The notes beneath the pieces were generated by a model. It searched no databases. It was not told the origin of the DNA and worked only from the letters and a program-made list of their open reading frames with translations. 64,000 bases of DNA from Zestomonas insulae. Lineage in GTDB: Bacteria; Pseudomonadota; Gammaproteobacteria; Pseudomonadales; Pseudomonadaceae. Where the stretch lies: contig NZ_JAFEUP010000005.1 in the NCBI RefSeq assembly GCF_016901015.1, positions 486,658 to 550,657 on the forward strand. The letters run 5' to 3'. Below, piece by piece: positions 8,913-17,509 of this stretch. How positions within the stretch are numbered: position 1 is the stretch's first letter; each line of letters opens with the position of its first letter. A program made the translations under genes and the position numbers.

Positions 8913-9718
8913 GCCGTTTGCAAAGCCGATTTGCCGAGCTGAAAGAGCAGAACCGCGCCGCCCTGGTGACCTTCGTCACCGCCGGCGACCCGAATTACGA
9001 CGCCTCGCTGGCGATTCTCAAGGGTCTGCCGGAAGCCGGCGCCGACATCATCGAACTGGGCATGCCGTTCACCGACCCGATGGCTGACGGCCCGGCGATC
9101 CAGCTGGCCAACATTCGCGCCCTGGCCGGCAAGCAGACCCTGGCCAAGACCCTGCAGATGGTCCGCGACTTCCGCAACGGCGACAGCCGCACGCCGCTGG
9201 TGCTGATGGGCTACTTCAACCCGATCCACTACTACGGCGTCGGCCGCTTCATCGCCGATGCCAAGGCTGCCGGCGTCGACGGGCTGATCGTCGTCGACCT
9301 GCCGCCAGAACATAACGAAGACCTCTGCGAACCGGCCCAGGCCGCCGGCCTCGACTTCATCCGCCTGACCACCCCGACCACCGACGATCAGCGCCTGCCG
9401 ACCGTGCTCAACGGCAGCTCCGGCTTCGTCTACTACGTCTCGGTGGCCGGCGTCACTGGCGCCGGTGCGGCGACCCTGGAACACGTCGAGGAAGCCGTGG
9501 CGCGTCTGCGCCGCCACACCGAACTGCCGGTCAGCATCGGCTTCGGCATCCGCACCCCGGAGCACGCGGCGAGCATCGCCCGCCTGGCCGACGGCGTGGT
9601 GGTCGGATCGGCGCTGATCGACCAGATCGAACAGGCCGCCAGCCCTGAGCAAGCCGTCGACGGCGTGCTCGGCCTGTGCCGTTCGCTGGCCGAAGGTGTG
9701 CGCAACGCACGCGGCTAA
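8909..9718 (+). CDS. trpA: Tryptophan synthase alpha chain
   Basis: Cleaves indole-3-glycerol phosphate to indole and glyceraldehyde 3-phosphate, passing indole to TrpB. The TIM-barrel protein has 269 residues, with catalytic E49 (DIIELGMPF) and D60 (DPMADGPAIQ). The phosphate-binding loops are VSVAGVTGAGA and GFGIRTPEHA. It is translationally coupled to trpB by a 4-bp overlap and ends just before a clear terminator, so trpBA is a two-gene operon. Confidence 0.98.
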   Translation: MSRLQSRFAELKEQNRAALVTFVTAGDPNYDASLAILKGLPEAGADIIELGMPFTDPMADGPAIQLANIRALAGKQTLAKTLQMVRDFRNGDSRTPLVLMGYFNPIHYYGVGRFIADAKAAGVDGLIVVDLPPEHNEDLCEPAQAAGLDFIRLTTPTTDDQRLPTVLNGSSGFVYYVSVAGVTGAGAATLEHVEEAVARLRRHTELPVSIGFGIRTPEHAASIARLADGVVVGSALIDQIEQAASPEQAVDGVLGLCRSLAEGVRNARG

Positions 9719-9732
9719 AGCGCTGTTCCCAA

Positions 9733-9765
9733 GCCGCGCCCTGCTCCAGCAAGGCGCGGCTTTTT
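9733..9765 (+). terminator. Rho-independent terminator of trpBA
   Basis: GCCGCGCC (9733-9740) pairs perfectly with GGCGCGGC (9753-9760) and is followed directly by five T. Confidence 0.9.
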
Positions 9766-9803
9766 GTTGCCTGCGCACCCGGCAGCTGAACGGCAAGCAC
9801 CGG

Positions 9804-9866
9804 CGGTCGTCCGCCCGTCGCGGACGACCGACATTGACAGCCGGCCGGCGGCTGACGACGCTGTCA
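9804..9866. repeat. Two consecutive inverted repeats upstream of the diguanylate cyclase gene
   Basis: CGGTCGTCCGC at 9804-9814 is perfectly complementary to 9820-9830. TGACAGC at 9835-9841 is complementary to 9860-9866. They fill the gap between the trpA terminator and the next gene and could be operators or structured leader RNA. No family assignment is possible. Confidence 0.5.
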
Positions 9867-9933
9867 GCTTCCGGCGCCCGGCCTGCAGTTACCCGTAGCG
9901 CGCTCCCTCCTTCCCGCGCACGGCGTCCCGACC

Positions 9934-11352
9934 ATGGCTACCCGGACCATTCCTTCCCGCTCCCAGCGCCTGCTGCTGCCGCTCGGCCTGCTGGCGCTTA
10001 GCCTGGCGCTGACCCTGCTCGGCATCCTCGCCCGACCGATCGAATCGCTGTCGCTGTTCTGGCCGGTCAACGCCATCCTCCTCGGCCTGCTGCTGCGCCA
10101 GCCGCGCCTGGCCAGCCCGGCCGGCTGGCTGGCGATCTACGCCGGGATGGTCGGCGGCGACCTGCTCAGCGCCAGCGACTGGGCCTCGGCGCTGTGGCTG
10201 AACGCCTGCAACCTCGGCCTGATCGTGGTCGCCCGTCAGCTGCTGCTGCCGCTGTCGCGCGCCCAGCTGCGCCTGCGCCAGCCGGGGGCGATTCTCCTGC
10301 TGTTCCTCGCCTGCGCCGCCGGTGCCGCGGTGGCCGCGTCGATGGCCAGCGTGATGAGCGTGCAGTTCTTCGACAACACCACCCTGACCACCTGGCTGGC
10401 CTGGTTCAGCGAACAGTTCTCCACCTGCGTGCTGTTGCTGCCGGTGCTGCTCAGCGTGCCGCCACCGCGCCACTGGCACAGGCCGCGCCAGCTGCCGCGT
10501 CGGCCGATGCCGCTGGTCGCGCTCGGCCTGGCGCTGAGCGCCGCGCTGCTGATCGGCGGCCCCGGTGCGCTGGCCCTACCGCTGCCGGCGCTGCTGTGGT
10601 GCGCGCTGCGCTACCGGCTGTTCGTCATCGCCCTGCTCAGCCTGCTCACCGGCGGCGCGGCGATCGTCATGGTGGCCGCCAACCTCGCGCATTTCGGCCC
10701 GCTGCAGAGCGGCGCCGGGGTCGACGCACTGATGTCGGCGCGCCTCGGCATCGCCATGCTGGTGCTCGGCCCGCTGCTGATGGCCTGCGTCACCGCCGCC
10801 AACCAGCGCCTGCTCAAGCGCCTCGAGCACCGCGCCAACCACGACTACCTGACCGGTGCGCTGGCGCGCAGCGCGCTGACCCAGCAGACCAGCGACCTGC
10901 TCGAACGGCGCCGCCAGCACCCCGAAGGCACGCCGCTGGCGCTGCTGATGATCGACATCGACCACTTCAAGGCGATCAACGACCAGCACGGCCACCACAC
11001 CGGCGACCGCGTGCTGCGCCGCTTCGCCCAGCAGTTGCAGCAGCAGCTGCGCCATGGCGAGCTGTTCGGCCGCCTCGGCGGCGAGGAATTCGTCGTGGTG
11101 CTGCCCGGGGTGTCCGCCGCCGAGGCGCTGCACGTCGCCGAACGCCTACGCCTGCTGATCGAGCGCCTGGAGTTTCCGCTGAGCCTCGGCGGCTCGCTGC
11201 GCATCACCATCAGCATCGGCATCGCCTGCCTGGACGCCGGCAGCGAACACCCGCCGCTCGAGCAAGTGCTGTCGCGCGCCGACGGCGCGCTATACCGGGC
11301 CAAGGCGCAGGGCCGCAACCGGGTGATGGCCGCCGACACCGAGCGCGCCTGA
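9934..11352 (+). CDS. Membrane diguanylate cyclase, MASE1-GGDEF
   Basis: A predicted cyclic-di-GMP synthase of 472 residues. About eight hydrophobic helices cover residues 10-290, with the MASE1-like signature SLFWPVNAILLGLLLRQPR near 32-50. The cytoplasmic GGDEF domain covers about 305-470 (DYLTGALARSAL, MIDIDHFKAIND). The active-site loop is GGEEF at 382-386, an active variant of GGDEF. The inhibitory-site position reads R373-x-x-E376 instead of RxxD, so product inhibition may be weakened. It stands alone between trpA and an SDR gene, and the signal it senses is unknown. Confidence 0.9.
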   Translation: MATRTIPSRSQRLLLPLGLLALSLALTLLGILARPIESLSLFWPVNAILLGLLLRQPRLASPAGWLAIYAGMVGGDLLSASDWASALWLNACNLGLIVVARQLLLPLSRAQLRLRQPGAILLLFLACAAGAAVAASMASVMSVQFFDNTTLTTWLAWFSEQFSTCVLLLPVLLSVPPPRHWHRPRQLPRRPMPLVALGLALSAALLIGGPGALALPLPALLWCALRYRLFVIALLSLLTGGAAIVMVAANLAHFGPLQSGAGVDALMSARLGIAMLVLGPLLMACVTAANQRLLKRLEHRANHDYLTGALARSALTQQTSDLLERRRQHPEGTPLALLMIDIDHFKAINDQHGHHTGDRVLRRFAQQLQQQLRHGELFGRLGGEEFVVVLPGVSAAEALHVAERLRLLIERLEFPLSLGGSLRITISIGIACLDAGSEHPPLEQVLSRADGALYRAKAQGRNRVMAADTERA

Positions 11353-11413
11353 GACTCGACGCAACGCCGGCGATCGACCAGCCTTAGGGAAACCCCGCCC
11401 GAGGATCGCCGCC

Positions 11414-12157
11414 ATGAGTCGCACTCTGCTCATCACCGGTGCCAGCCGTGGCATCGGTCGCGCCACCGCGCTGCTCGCCGCCCGCCGCGGCTGGGCGGTC
11501 GGCGTCAACTACCGCAGCGACCGCGCCGCCGCCATGGCGGTGGTCGAGCAGATCGTCCAGGCCGGCGGCCGCGCCCTGGCGCTGCAGGGCGACGTGAGCA
11601 GCGAGGCGGAACTGCTTGCGGTGTTCGACGGGGTCGCAGCGCTCGGCCCGCTGGACGGCCTGGTGGTCAACGCCGGGATCGTCGCCCAGCCGCTGCCGTT
11701 GCTGGAGATGTCCGCCTACCGCCTGCAGCGGATGTTCGACGTCAACGTACTGGGCAGCTACCTGACCGCCCGCGAAGGCGCGCGGCGCATGGCCCGCAGC
11801 CGAGGTGGCCGGGGCGGGGCGATGGTCTTGGTGTCGTCGGTGGCGGCCAGCCTCGGCGCGCCGTTCGAGTACGTCGACTACGCCGGCGCCAAGGGCGCGC
11901 TGGACGTGCTGACCCGCGGCCTGGCCAAGGAGCTGGGTGGCGAGGGGGTACGCGTCAACGCGGTGCGCCCGGGGCTGATCGACACCGAGATCCACGCCAG
12001 CGGCGGCCAGCCGGATCGCGCCGCGCGCCTCGGCCAGGGCACCCCGCTGGGCCGCGCCGGGCGCGCCGAGGAGGTCGCCGAGGCAATCCTCTGGCTGCTC
12101 GACGACGCGGCGTCGTACACCACCGGCGCGCTGCTCGACGTCGCCGGCGGGCGCTGA
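11414..12157 (+). CDS. Short-chain dehydrogenase/reductase (SDR)
   Basis: A classical SDR of 247 residues. The cofactor motif TGASRGIG is at 8-15, NAG at 86-88, and the catalytic Ser (about 141-142), Tyr156 and Lys160 (YAGAK) are all present. The motif RPGLIDTEIHA after the active site is typical of glucose-1-dehydrogenase or 3-oxoacyl-ACP reductase-like members. The arginine in NYRSDR suggests NADP(H). The substrate cannot be assigned. The gap to the cyclase gene is 61 bp on the same strand. Confidence 0.85.
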   Translation: MSRTLLITGASRGIGRATALLAARRGWAVGVNYRSDRAAAMAVVEQIVQAGGRALALQGDVSSEAELLAVFDGVAALGPLDGLVVNAGIVAQPLPLLEMSAYRLQRMFDVNVLGSYLTAREGARRMARSRGGRGGAMVLVSSVAASLGAPFEYVDYAGAKGALDVLTRGLAKELGGEGVRVNAVRPGLIDTEIHASGGQPDRAARLGQGTPLGRAGRAEEVAEAILWLLDDAASYTTGALLDVAGGR

Positions 12158-12173
12158 GCGACGGGGCGGCGGG

Positions 12174-12974
12174 TCAATCCCAGGCCGGCGCGAAGTCCGG
12201 GTTGGCCAGCCGTTCGCCGCGCTCCAGGCCGGCAATCTCGGCCATCTCCGCATCGCTCAGGCGCAAGTCGCGGGCCGCCAGGTTGGCGGCCAGATTGGCG
12301 CGCTGGGTCGACGAGGGGATCACTGCGAAGCCCTGTTGCAGCAGCCAGGCCAGCGCCACCTGCGCCGGGCTGACGTCGTGCGCCACGGCGATGCGCTGCA
12401 GCAGCGGCTCGTGCAACACCTTGCCGTAGGCCAGCGGCATGTAGGCGGTCAGGTGGATGCCCTGGCTGCGGGCAAACTCGACCAGCGCGCGGTTCTGCAG
12501 GAACGGGTGGATCTCCACCTGGTTGGTGGCGATGGCGGCCGCGCCGACCGTGGCGATCGCCTCGCGCAGGTGGCGGATGGTGAAGTTGGACACCCCGATC
12601 AAGCGGGTCAGGCCCTGGCGCTGCGCCTCGGCGAGCGCGCCGAGGTAATCGCTGACCGGCAGCGCATCGCCCGGCGACGGCCAGTGGATCAGGGTCAGGT
12701 CGACCTGCTCGGTGCGCAGCTTGGCCAGGCTGTCCTTGAGGCTGGCAAGCAGCTGCTCACCGGCCAGGTTGGCGGTCCAGATCTTGGTGGTGAGGAACAG
12801 CTCGTCGCGGGGCACGCCGCTGGCGGCGATCGCCGTGCCGACCTCGGCTTCGTTGCCGTAGATCTGCGCGGTGTCGATGTGCCGATAGCCGAGCTCGAGG
12901 CCGGTACGCACCGAGTCGATGACTTGCTGGCCCTTGAGGCGGAAGGTGCCGAGGCCGAAGGCGGGAATGCTCAT
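12174..12974 (-). CDS. dkgB: Aldo/keto reductase, DkgB-like
   Basis: An NADPH-dependent aldo-keto reductase of 266 residues, probably reducing 2,5-diketogluconate or small aldehydes such as methylglyoxal. The AKR tetrad is complete: D34 and Y39 (YRHIDTAQIYGNE), K64 (LTTKIW) and H97 (LIHWPSP). Cofactor binding is seen in VIPSSTQRANL. The start MSIPAFGLGTF is the family start; longer in-frame extensions overlap the opposite LysR gene and were rejected. It is divergent from a LysR regulator, the same pairing as dkgB-yafC in E. coli. Confidence 0.85.
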   Translation of the reverse strand: MSIPAFGLGTFRLKGQQVIDSVRTGLELGYRHIDTAQIYGNEAEVGTAIAASGVPRDELFLTTKIWTANLAGEQLLASLKDSLAKLRTEQVDLTLIHWPSPGDALPVSDYLGALAEAQRQGLTRLIGVSNFTIRHLREAIATVGAAAIATNQVEIHPFLQNRALVEFARSQGIHLTAYMPLAYGKVLHEPLLQRIAVAHDVSPAQVALAWLLQQGFAVIPSSTQRANLAANLAARDLRLSDAEMAEIAGLERGERLANPDFAPAWD

Positions 12975-13106
12975 GCGCTGCTCCTGTGCAGTGAGGCGTT
13001 TGGGGAGGCCAGTGTCCGCCGCGGACGAGCGCGGAAAAAGCCGGTAGGCAGGCAAACATATTTGCCTGAGAATCACGAATCCGCGACCGCCGCCCCGAGC
13101 ATTCCG

Positions 13107-13997
13107 ATGAAATCCACCCTCGACGAACTGCAGGTGTTTGCCGCCGTGGTCGACAGCGGCAGCATCAGTGCCGCCGCCGAGCACCTGCAGCAGACCGCTT
13201 CCGGTGTCAGCCGCGCGCTCAGCCGGCTGGAGGACAAGCTCGAAGTCACCCTGCTGCGCCGCACCACCCGGCGCCTGGAGCTGACCGAGGAGGGCGCGGC
13301 GTTCCTCGCCCAGGCGCGGCGCATCCTCGCCAGCGTCGAGGACGCCGAGGAACAGATGCGCGTGCGCCGGCAGAAGCCGGCCGGGCGGCTGCGGGTCAAC
13401 ACCGCCTCGCCGTTCATGCTGCACGTGGTGGTGCCGCTGGTGGCCGGCTTCCGCCAGCGCTACCCGGAGATCGAGCTGGAACTGCACAGTGACGACCAGT
13501 TCATCGACCTGCTCGAACAACGCACCGACGTGGCGATCCGCATCGGCGCGCTGAGCGATTCCAGCCTGCACGCGCGACCGCTGCTGCACAGCCCGATTCG
13601 CGTGCTGGCCAGCCCGGCCTACCTGGCGCGACACGGCACGCCGGACCGCGTCGAGGCGCTGGCCGGACACACGCGGATCGGCTTCACCCAGCCGGACAGC
13701 CTCAACCTCTGGCCGCTGCGCCACGCGCTCGGCGAACGCTGGCACTGCGAGCCGCAGCTCAAGGCCTCCAGCGGCGACACGGTGCGCGCCCTGGCGCTGG
13801 CCGGCGAGGGCCTGGTGTGCCTGTCCGACTTCATGACCGCCGCCGACCGCGCCGCCGGCACCCTGGTCGAAGTGCTCGCCGCGCAGCACGTCGACGTGCG
13901 CCAGCCGATCCACGCGGTGTACTACCGCAACACCGCGCTGGCCTCGCGGATCACCTGTTTTCTCGACTACCTGAGCGAGCAGCTGCAACCGCTGTAG
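13107..13997 (+). CDS. LysR-family regulator divergent from dkgB (YafC-like)
   Basis: A DNA-binding regulator of 296 residues. The winged helix is at about 1-60 (LDELQVFAAVVDSGSISAAA, TASGVSRALSRLEDKLEV), followed by a substrate-binding effector domain (GRLRVNTASPFMLHVVVPLVAGF, ALAGEGLVCLSDFM). The 132-bp divergent intergenic region shared with the aldo-keto reductase gene suggests that it controls that gene. The effector is unknown. Confidence 0.88.
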   Translation: MKSTLDELQVFAAVVDSGSISAAAEHLQQTASGVSRALSRLEDKLEVTLLRRTTRRLELTEEGAAFLAQARRILASVEDAEEQMRVRRQKPAGRLRVNTASPFMLHVVVPLVAGFRQRYPEIELELHSDDQFIDLLEQRTDVAIRIGALSDSSLHARPLLHSPIRVLASPAYLARHGTPDRVEALAGHTRIGFTQPDSLNLWPLRHALGERWHCEPQLKASSGDTVRALALAGEGLVCLSDFMTAADRAAGTLVEVLAAQHVDVRQPIHAVYYRNTALASRITCFLDYLSEQLQPL

Positions 13998-14038
13998 TGC
14001 CGGTGGACGGCGCCGCCGGGCGGCTCAGGCTTGGCAAA

Positions 14039-14090
14039 ATGAATTTTCATCGGTAGATTTTCATGAAATTCACCATAAAGAATTTCATGA
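14039..14090. promoter_or_regulatory. Operator-like repeat cluster upstream of the puuB-like gene
   Basis: Three related palindromic blocks are packed together: ATGAATTTTCAT (14039-14050), GATTTTCATGAAATTC (14056-14071, a palindrome at 14 of 16 positions) and GAATTTCATGA (14080-14090, identical to one half of the second block on the other strand). The last block overlaps the Shine-Dalgarno GAGG of the GTG start at 14098. This layout suits a repressor, most simply the PuuR-like protein encoded two genes on. Confidence 0.6.
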
Positions 14091-14097
14091 GGCCGTT

Positions 14098-15387
14098 GTG
14101 TTCAAGCAATCCGCGCAGCATGTCGCCAGTTACTACGCCCGCACCTTCCCCACCAGCATGCCGCTGCGCGCCACCCTGCACGGCCGCGTCGACTGCGACG
14201 TGCTGGTCATCGGCGCCGGCTTCAGCGGCCTGCATACCGCGCTGCGCCTGGCCCTGGCCGGCAAGCGCGTAGTCGTCCTGGAAGCCAGTCGGGTGGCCTG
14301 GGCGGCCTCCGGGCGCAACGGTGGGCAGGCCCTGCTCGGCTGGTCGTGCGACATGCCGCCGCTGGAGAAGGCGCTCGGCGTCGAGCGCACCCGCGCGCTG
14401 TGGGACAGCATGCGCTGGGCCGCCGAGGAACTGCGCGACTTGCCGCAGCGCCACGGCTTCGAGATCGACTACCGCGCCGGCAGCCTGTGGACCGCGGTCC
14501 TGCCGCGCCGCGTGCGCCAGCTGCAGGAGGCCCAGGAAGAGGCGGTGCACAAATGGGGCTACGCGGCGATGCGCTTCCTGCCCAAGGCCGAGCTGCCCGA
14601 GTGGATCGCCAGCCCGCGCTACCAGGCCGCGCTGTACGACCCGGAAGCCGCCCACCTCAACCCGCTGAAGCTCGCCCAGGGCCTGGCCGGCGCGCTGGAA
14701 CAGGCCGGCGGGCGCATCCATGAACAGAGCCAGGTGCTCGACTACCGCGCCAGCGGCGACGGTTACCGGGCGCGCACTGCACAGGGCGAAGTGCAGGCCG
14801 ACGTGCTGGTGCTGGCCTGCAACGCCTACGTCGACCGCCTCGACCGCACGCTGTCGGCACGCCTGCTGCCGGTCGGCTCCTACCAGGTCGCCACCGCGCC
14901 GCTCGACCCCGAGCTGGCCCGCTCGCTGCTGCCGCGCAACAGCTGCGTGATCGACAACCAGTTCGTCCCCGACTACTTCCGCCTGACCCCCGACCACCGC
15001 CTGCTGTTCGGCGGCGGCTGCACCTACCTCGGCGGCCTGCCGAAGGACGTGGTCGCGGCGACCCGCCCACACCTCGAGCGAGTGTTCCCGCAGCTGCGCG
15101 GGGTGCCGATCGAATTCGGCTGGGGCGGGCATATCGACTGCACCATGAGCCGCGCCCCGGACATCGGCGCGAGCGGGCAGAAGTACTGGCTGCAGGGTTT
15201 CTCCGGGCACGGCGTACTGCCGACCCTGGCCGGCGCGCGGGCGGTGGCCGACGCGATCCTCGGCGAGCCGCGCCTGCTCGAGCTGTACCAGGGCCTCAGC
15301 CACCCGCGCTTCCCCGGCGGCGAGCTGCTGCGCGCCCCCCTGGAGGCGGCCGGCAAGGCCTGGTACCGCCTGCGCGACAGCCTATGA
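14098..15387 (+). CDS. puuB: FAD-dependent gamma-glutamylputrescine oxidase-like (PuuB/PauB family)
   Basis: An FAD-dependent amine oxidase of the DAO fold, 429 residues. The dinucleotide motif VIGAGFSGLHTAL is near residues 38-48. Further family motifs are SGRNGGQALLGW and the C-terminal LQGFSGHGVLPTLAGARAVADAI. In the glutamylated polyamine pathway it oxidises gamma-glutamylputrescine to the aldehyde. The specific substrate is inferred from the neighbours, a puuA-like ligase and a cupin-HTH regulator. The GTG start at 14098 has GAGG 5 bp upstream. The stop overlaps an alternative ATG of the regulator (ATGA). Confidence 0.85.
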   Translation: MFKQSAQHVASYYARTFPTSMPLRATLHGRVDCDVLVIGAGFSGLHTALRLALAGKRVVVLEASRVAWAASGRNGGQALLGWSCDMPPLEKALGVERTRALWDSMRWAAEELRDLPQRHGFEIDYRAGSLWTAVLPRRVRQLQEAQEEAVHKWGYAAMRFLPKAELPEWIASPRYQAALYDPEAAHLNPLKLAQGLAGALEQAGGRIHEQSQVLDYRASGDGYRARTAQGEVQADVLVLACNAYVDRLDRTLSARLLPVGSYQVATAPLDPELARSLLPRNSCVIDNQFVPDYFRLTPDHRLLFGGGCTYLGGLPKDVVAATRPHLERVFPQLRGVPIEFGWGGHIDCTMSRAPDIGASGQKYWLQGFSGHGVLPTLAGARAVADAILGEPRLLELYQGLSHPRFPGGELLRAPLEAAGKAWYRLRDSL

Positions 15388-15434
15388 ACGAGACGCCCGG
15401 CATGCCGCATTCCGCTTCCTTGCAAGGACACCCG

Positions 15435-15992
15435 ATGGACAAACAGGACGAAATCGAAGGCCTCGCGATCCTGATTCGCGACCTGCGCAAGCACAAGAAC
15501 GTCACCCTCGGCGAGCTGGCCGAGCGGGTCGAGCGCTCGGTGGGCTTTCTCTCCCAGGTCGAACGCGGCCTGTCGCGGCCGACCGTCGCCGACCTCACCG
15601 CGATCAGCGAAGCGCTGGGCGTGCCGACCACCTACTTCTACAGCCTGAGCAAGCCGCGCGAGCTGTCCTGGGTGACCCGCCCGGACGAGCGCCGCACCCT
15701 CTACTACGCCGGCGGCATCACCGACGTGCTGGTCTCGCCGAGCATGTCGGCAGGCTTTTCCATGCTCGACAGCATCCTCGAGCCGGGCGCCACCAGCGGC
15801 GAGGGGCACCTCAACGACAGCTCGGAGCAGGGCGGCTTCGTCCTCGAAGGCGAGCTGACCGTGTGGCTCGGCGACAGCGAGCAGCCGGCCGTGCTCGGCC
15901 GCAACGACAGTTTCCAACTCCCGGCGCACGCGCAGTTCCGCTACGCCAATCTCACCGACAAGCCAACGAGGGTGCTCTGGGTCTTCACCTGA
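15435..15992 (+). CDS. puuR: Cupin-HTH transcriptional regulator, PuuR/PauR-like
   Basis: A 185-residue XRE-cupin regulator. The HTH is at about 10-65 (LRKHKNVTLGELAERVERSVGFLSQVERG) and the cupin domain at about 110-183 (EGHLNDSSEQGGFVLEGELTVWLGDSEQPAVLGRNDSFQLPAHAQFRYAN). Proteins of this type repress polyamine catabolism genes and are relieved by putrescine or a glutamyl intermediate. The ATG at 15435 is chosen because AAGGA lies 6 bp upstream. An in-frame ATG at 15384 overlapping the previous stop would add 17 residues and cannot be excluded. Confidence 0.82.
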   Translation: MDKQDEIEGLAILIRDLRKHKNVTLGELAERVERSVGFLSQVERGLSRPTVADLTAISEALGVPTTYFYSLSKPRELSWVTRPDERRTLYYAGGITDVLVSPSMSAGFSMLDSILEPGATSGEGHLNDSSEQGGFVLEGELTVWLGDSEQPAVLGRNDSFQLPAHAQFRYANLTDKPTRVLWVFT

Positions 15993-16007
15993 AATTCAGC
16001 CAAAACC

Positions 16008-16112
16008 TATTGCGCTCGCCCACGCTGCGTTGAAAGCGGGCTCGGACTGCTCATTTACCGCTCGTAAACTCCGCGTCCTCGCCCGCTTTCGCCTTGCCCG
16101 GCCTTCGCTCAT
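16008..16112. repeat. Imperfect palindromic element between puuR and puuA
   Basis: Arms around GAAAGCGGGC and its complement GCCCGCTTTC, plus a central TTTAC-N5-GTAAA, form a long imperfect inverted repeat of about 100 bp. From memory, similar palindromes are scattered between genes in many Pseudomonas genomes. It fills most of the 170-bp gap and would fold in the puuA leader. Confidence 0.6.
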
Positions 16113-16162
16113 ACGGTTTTGATCTGAATTTGCTCGATGCCCAAGTACATGAAGGACAAGAC

Positions 16163-17509
16163 ATGACCACGCCATTCCCCGACCTGCTCAGCGAAGTCCG
16201 CGCGTTCCGCGCCCAGTACCCGGCGGTGCGCTACGTCGACCTGATCTGCCTGGACATCCCCGGGCATTTCTACGGCAAGCGCTACCCGATCGAGATGCTC
16301 GAGAAGGTCGCCGCCGGCAGCCCGCTGAAGCTGCCGCAGAACTGCGTGCTGCTCGGCGTGCAGGGCGGTCTGCACCCGATCGGCGACTACTGCTTCAACG
16401 ACGGCGACCCGGACGCGCCGCGCCGCCTGATCCCCGGCACGCTCAAGCCGGTGCGCTGGGAGAACCAGCCGCTCGGGCAGATGCTGATCAGCTCCGACGG
16501 CACCGAGGCGCCGATCGAGTTCGAGCCGCGCGAAGTGCTCGCCCGCGTGCTCAAGCGCCTGGAAGCACGCGGCATTCGCCCGGTGGTGGCCTTCGAGCTG
16601 GAGTTCTACCTGTTCGACAAGCGCCTCAAGGACGGCCTGCCGCAGTTCCCCCGCGACCCGCTGACCGATGACGAGGACGACCAGCCGAACATGCACATCG
16701 AGCGCCTGTCGCGCTTCTCCGAGGTGCTCCACGAAATGGTCAGCGCCGCCCAGGAGCAGGGCGTCGACGCCAACGTGATCACCGCCGAGATCGGCCCCGG
16801 ACAGTTCGAGATCAACTTCGCCCACTGCGACGACGGCCTGCGTGCCGCCGACCAGGCCGCGCTGTTCACCCGCAGCACCCGCGGCGTGGCGATGCAGCAC
16901 GGCTACCGGGCCAGCTTCATGAGCAAGCCCTACCTGCAGGCGCCGGGCAGCGGCATGCACGTGCACGTCAGCCTGTACGACGCCAACGGCGCCAACCTGC
17001 TCGACGGCGAGCAGCAGCGCCCGCTGCGCCACGCGGTGGCCGGCTGCCTGGAGCTGCTGCCGCACTGCATGCCGATCTTCGCCCCCAACCACAACGCCTA
17101 CCGCCGCTACGGCTCGCGGGTCAACGCGGCGAGCCGCGCCAGCTGGGGCTTCGAGGACCGCGATGCGTGCATCCGCATCCCCGAATCGGACGGCAAGAAC
17201 CTGCGCATCGAGCATCGCCTGGCCGGCGCCGACGCCAACCCTTACCTGGTCCTGGCGGCGATCCTCAGCGGCATGGAACACGGCCTCGACGCCGCCCTCG
17301 AACCAATCGCCCCGCTCAACGAGGACCGCGCCAGCGGCATCGACTTCCCCAAGGACATGTTCGGCGCGGTGGCGGCGATGGAAAGCCACCCGGTGGTGCA
17401 GGACAAGCTCGGCGCCGAGTTCGTCTTCGTCTACTGCGAGAACAAGCGCCACGACCACCTGGACTTCCTCCACGACGTCAGCGCCCGCGAGTACCGCTGG
17501 TTCCTGTAG
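16163..17509 (+). CDS. puuA: Glutamine-synthetase-family gamma-glutamylpolyamine ligase (PuuA/PauA-like)
   Basis: A GS-fold ATP-dependent ligase of 448 residues that would attach glutamate to putrescine or another polyamine. Family motifs are AFELEFYLFD (metal/ATP site), AEIGPGQFEINF, GSGMHVHVSLYD, FAPNHNAYRRY and GADANPYLVLAAILSGMEHGL. Its association with a PuuB-like oxidase and a PuuR-like regulator favours polyamine catabolism over ammonia assimilation. The ATG at 16163 has AAGGA 6 bp upstream. The terminal Leu-stop (CTG TAG) lies inside a REP-type repeat that begins at 17504. Confidence 0.85.
   Translation: MTTPFPDLLSEVRAFRAQYPAVRYVDLICLDIPGHFYGKRYPIEMLEKVAAGSPLKLPQNCVLLGVQGGLHPIGDYCFNDGDPDAPRRLIPGTLKPVRWENQPLGQMLISSDGTEAPIEFEPREVLARVLKRLEARGIRPVVAFELEFYLFDKRLKDGLPQFPRDPLTDDEDDQPNMHIERLSRFSEVLHEMVSAAQEQGVDANVITAEIGPGQFEINFAHCDDGLRAADQAALFTRSTRGVAMQHGYRASFMSKPYLQAPGSGMHVHVSLYDANGANLLDGEQQRPLRHAVAGCLELLPHCMPIFAPNHNAYRRYGSRVNAASRASWGFEDRDACIRIPESDGKNLRIEHRLAGADANPYLVLAAILSGMEHGLDAALEPIAPLNEDRASGIDFPKDMFGAVAAMESHPVVQDKLGAEFVFVYCENKRHDHLDFLHDVSAREYRWFL

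Noticed and set aside
12975..13988. N-terminal extension of the dkgB-like gene across the divergent LysR gene
   Set aside because: The aldo-keto reductase starts cleanly at MSIPAFGLGTF. The extension is antisense to a good LysR protein and has no homology-like features.
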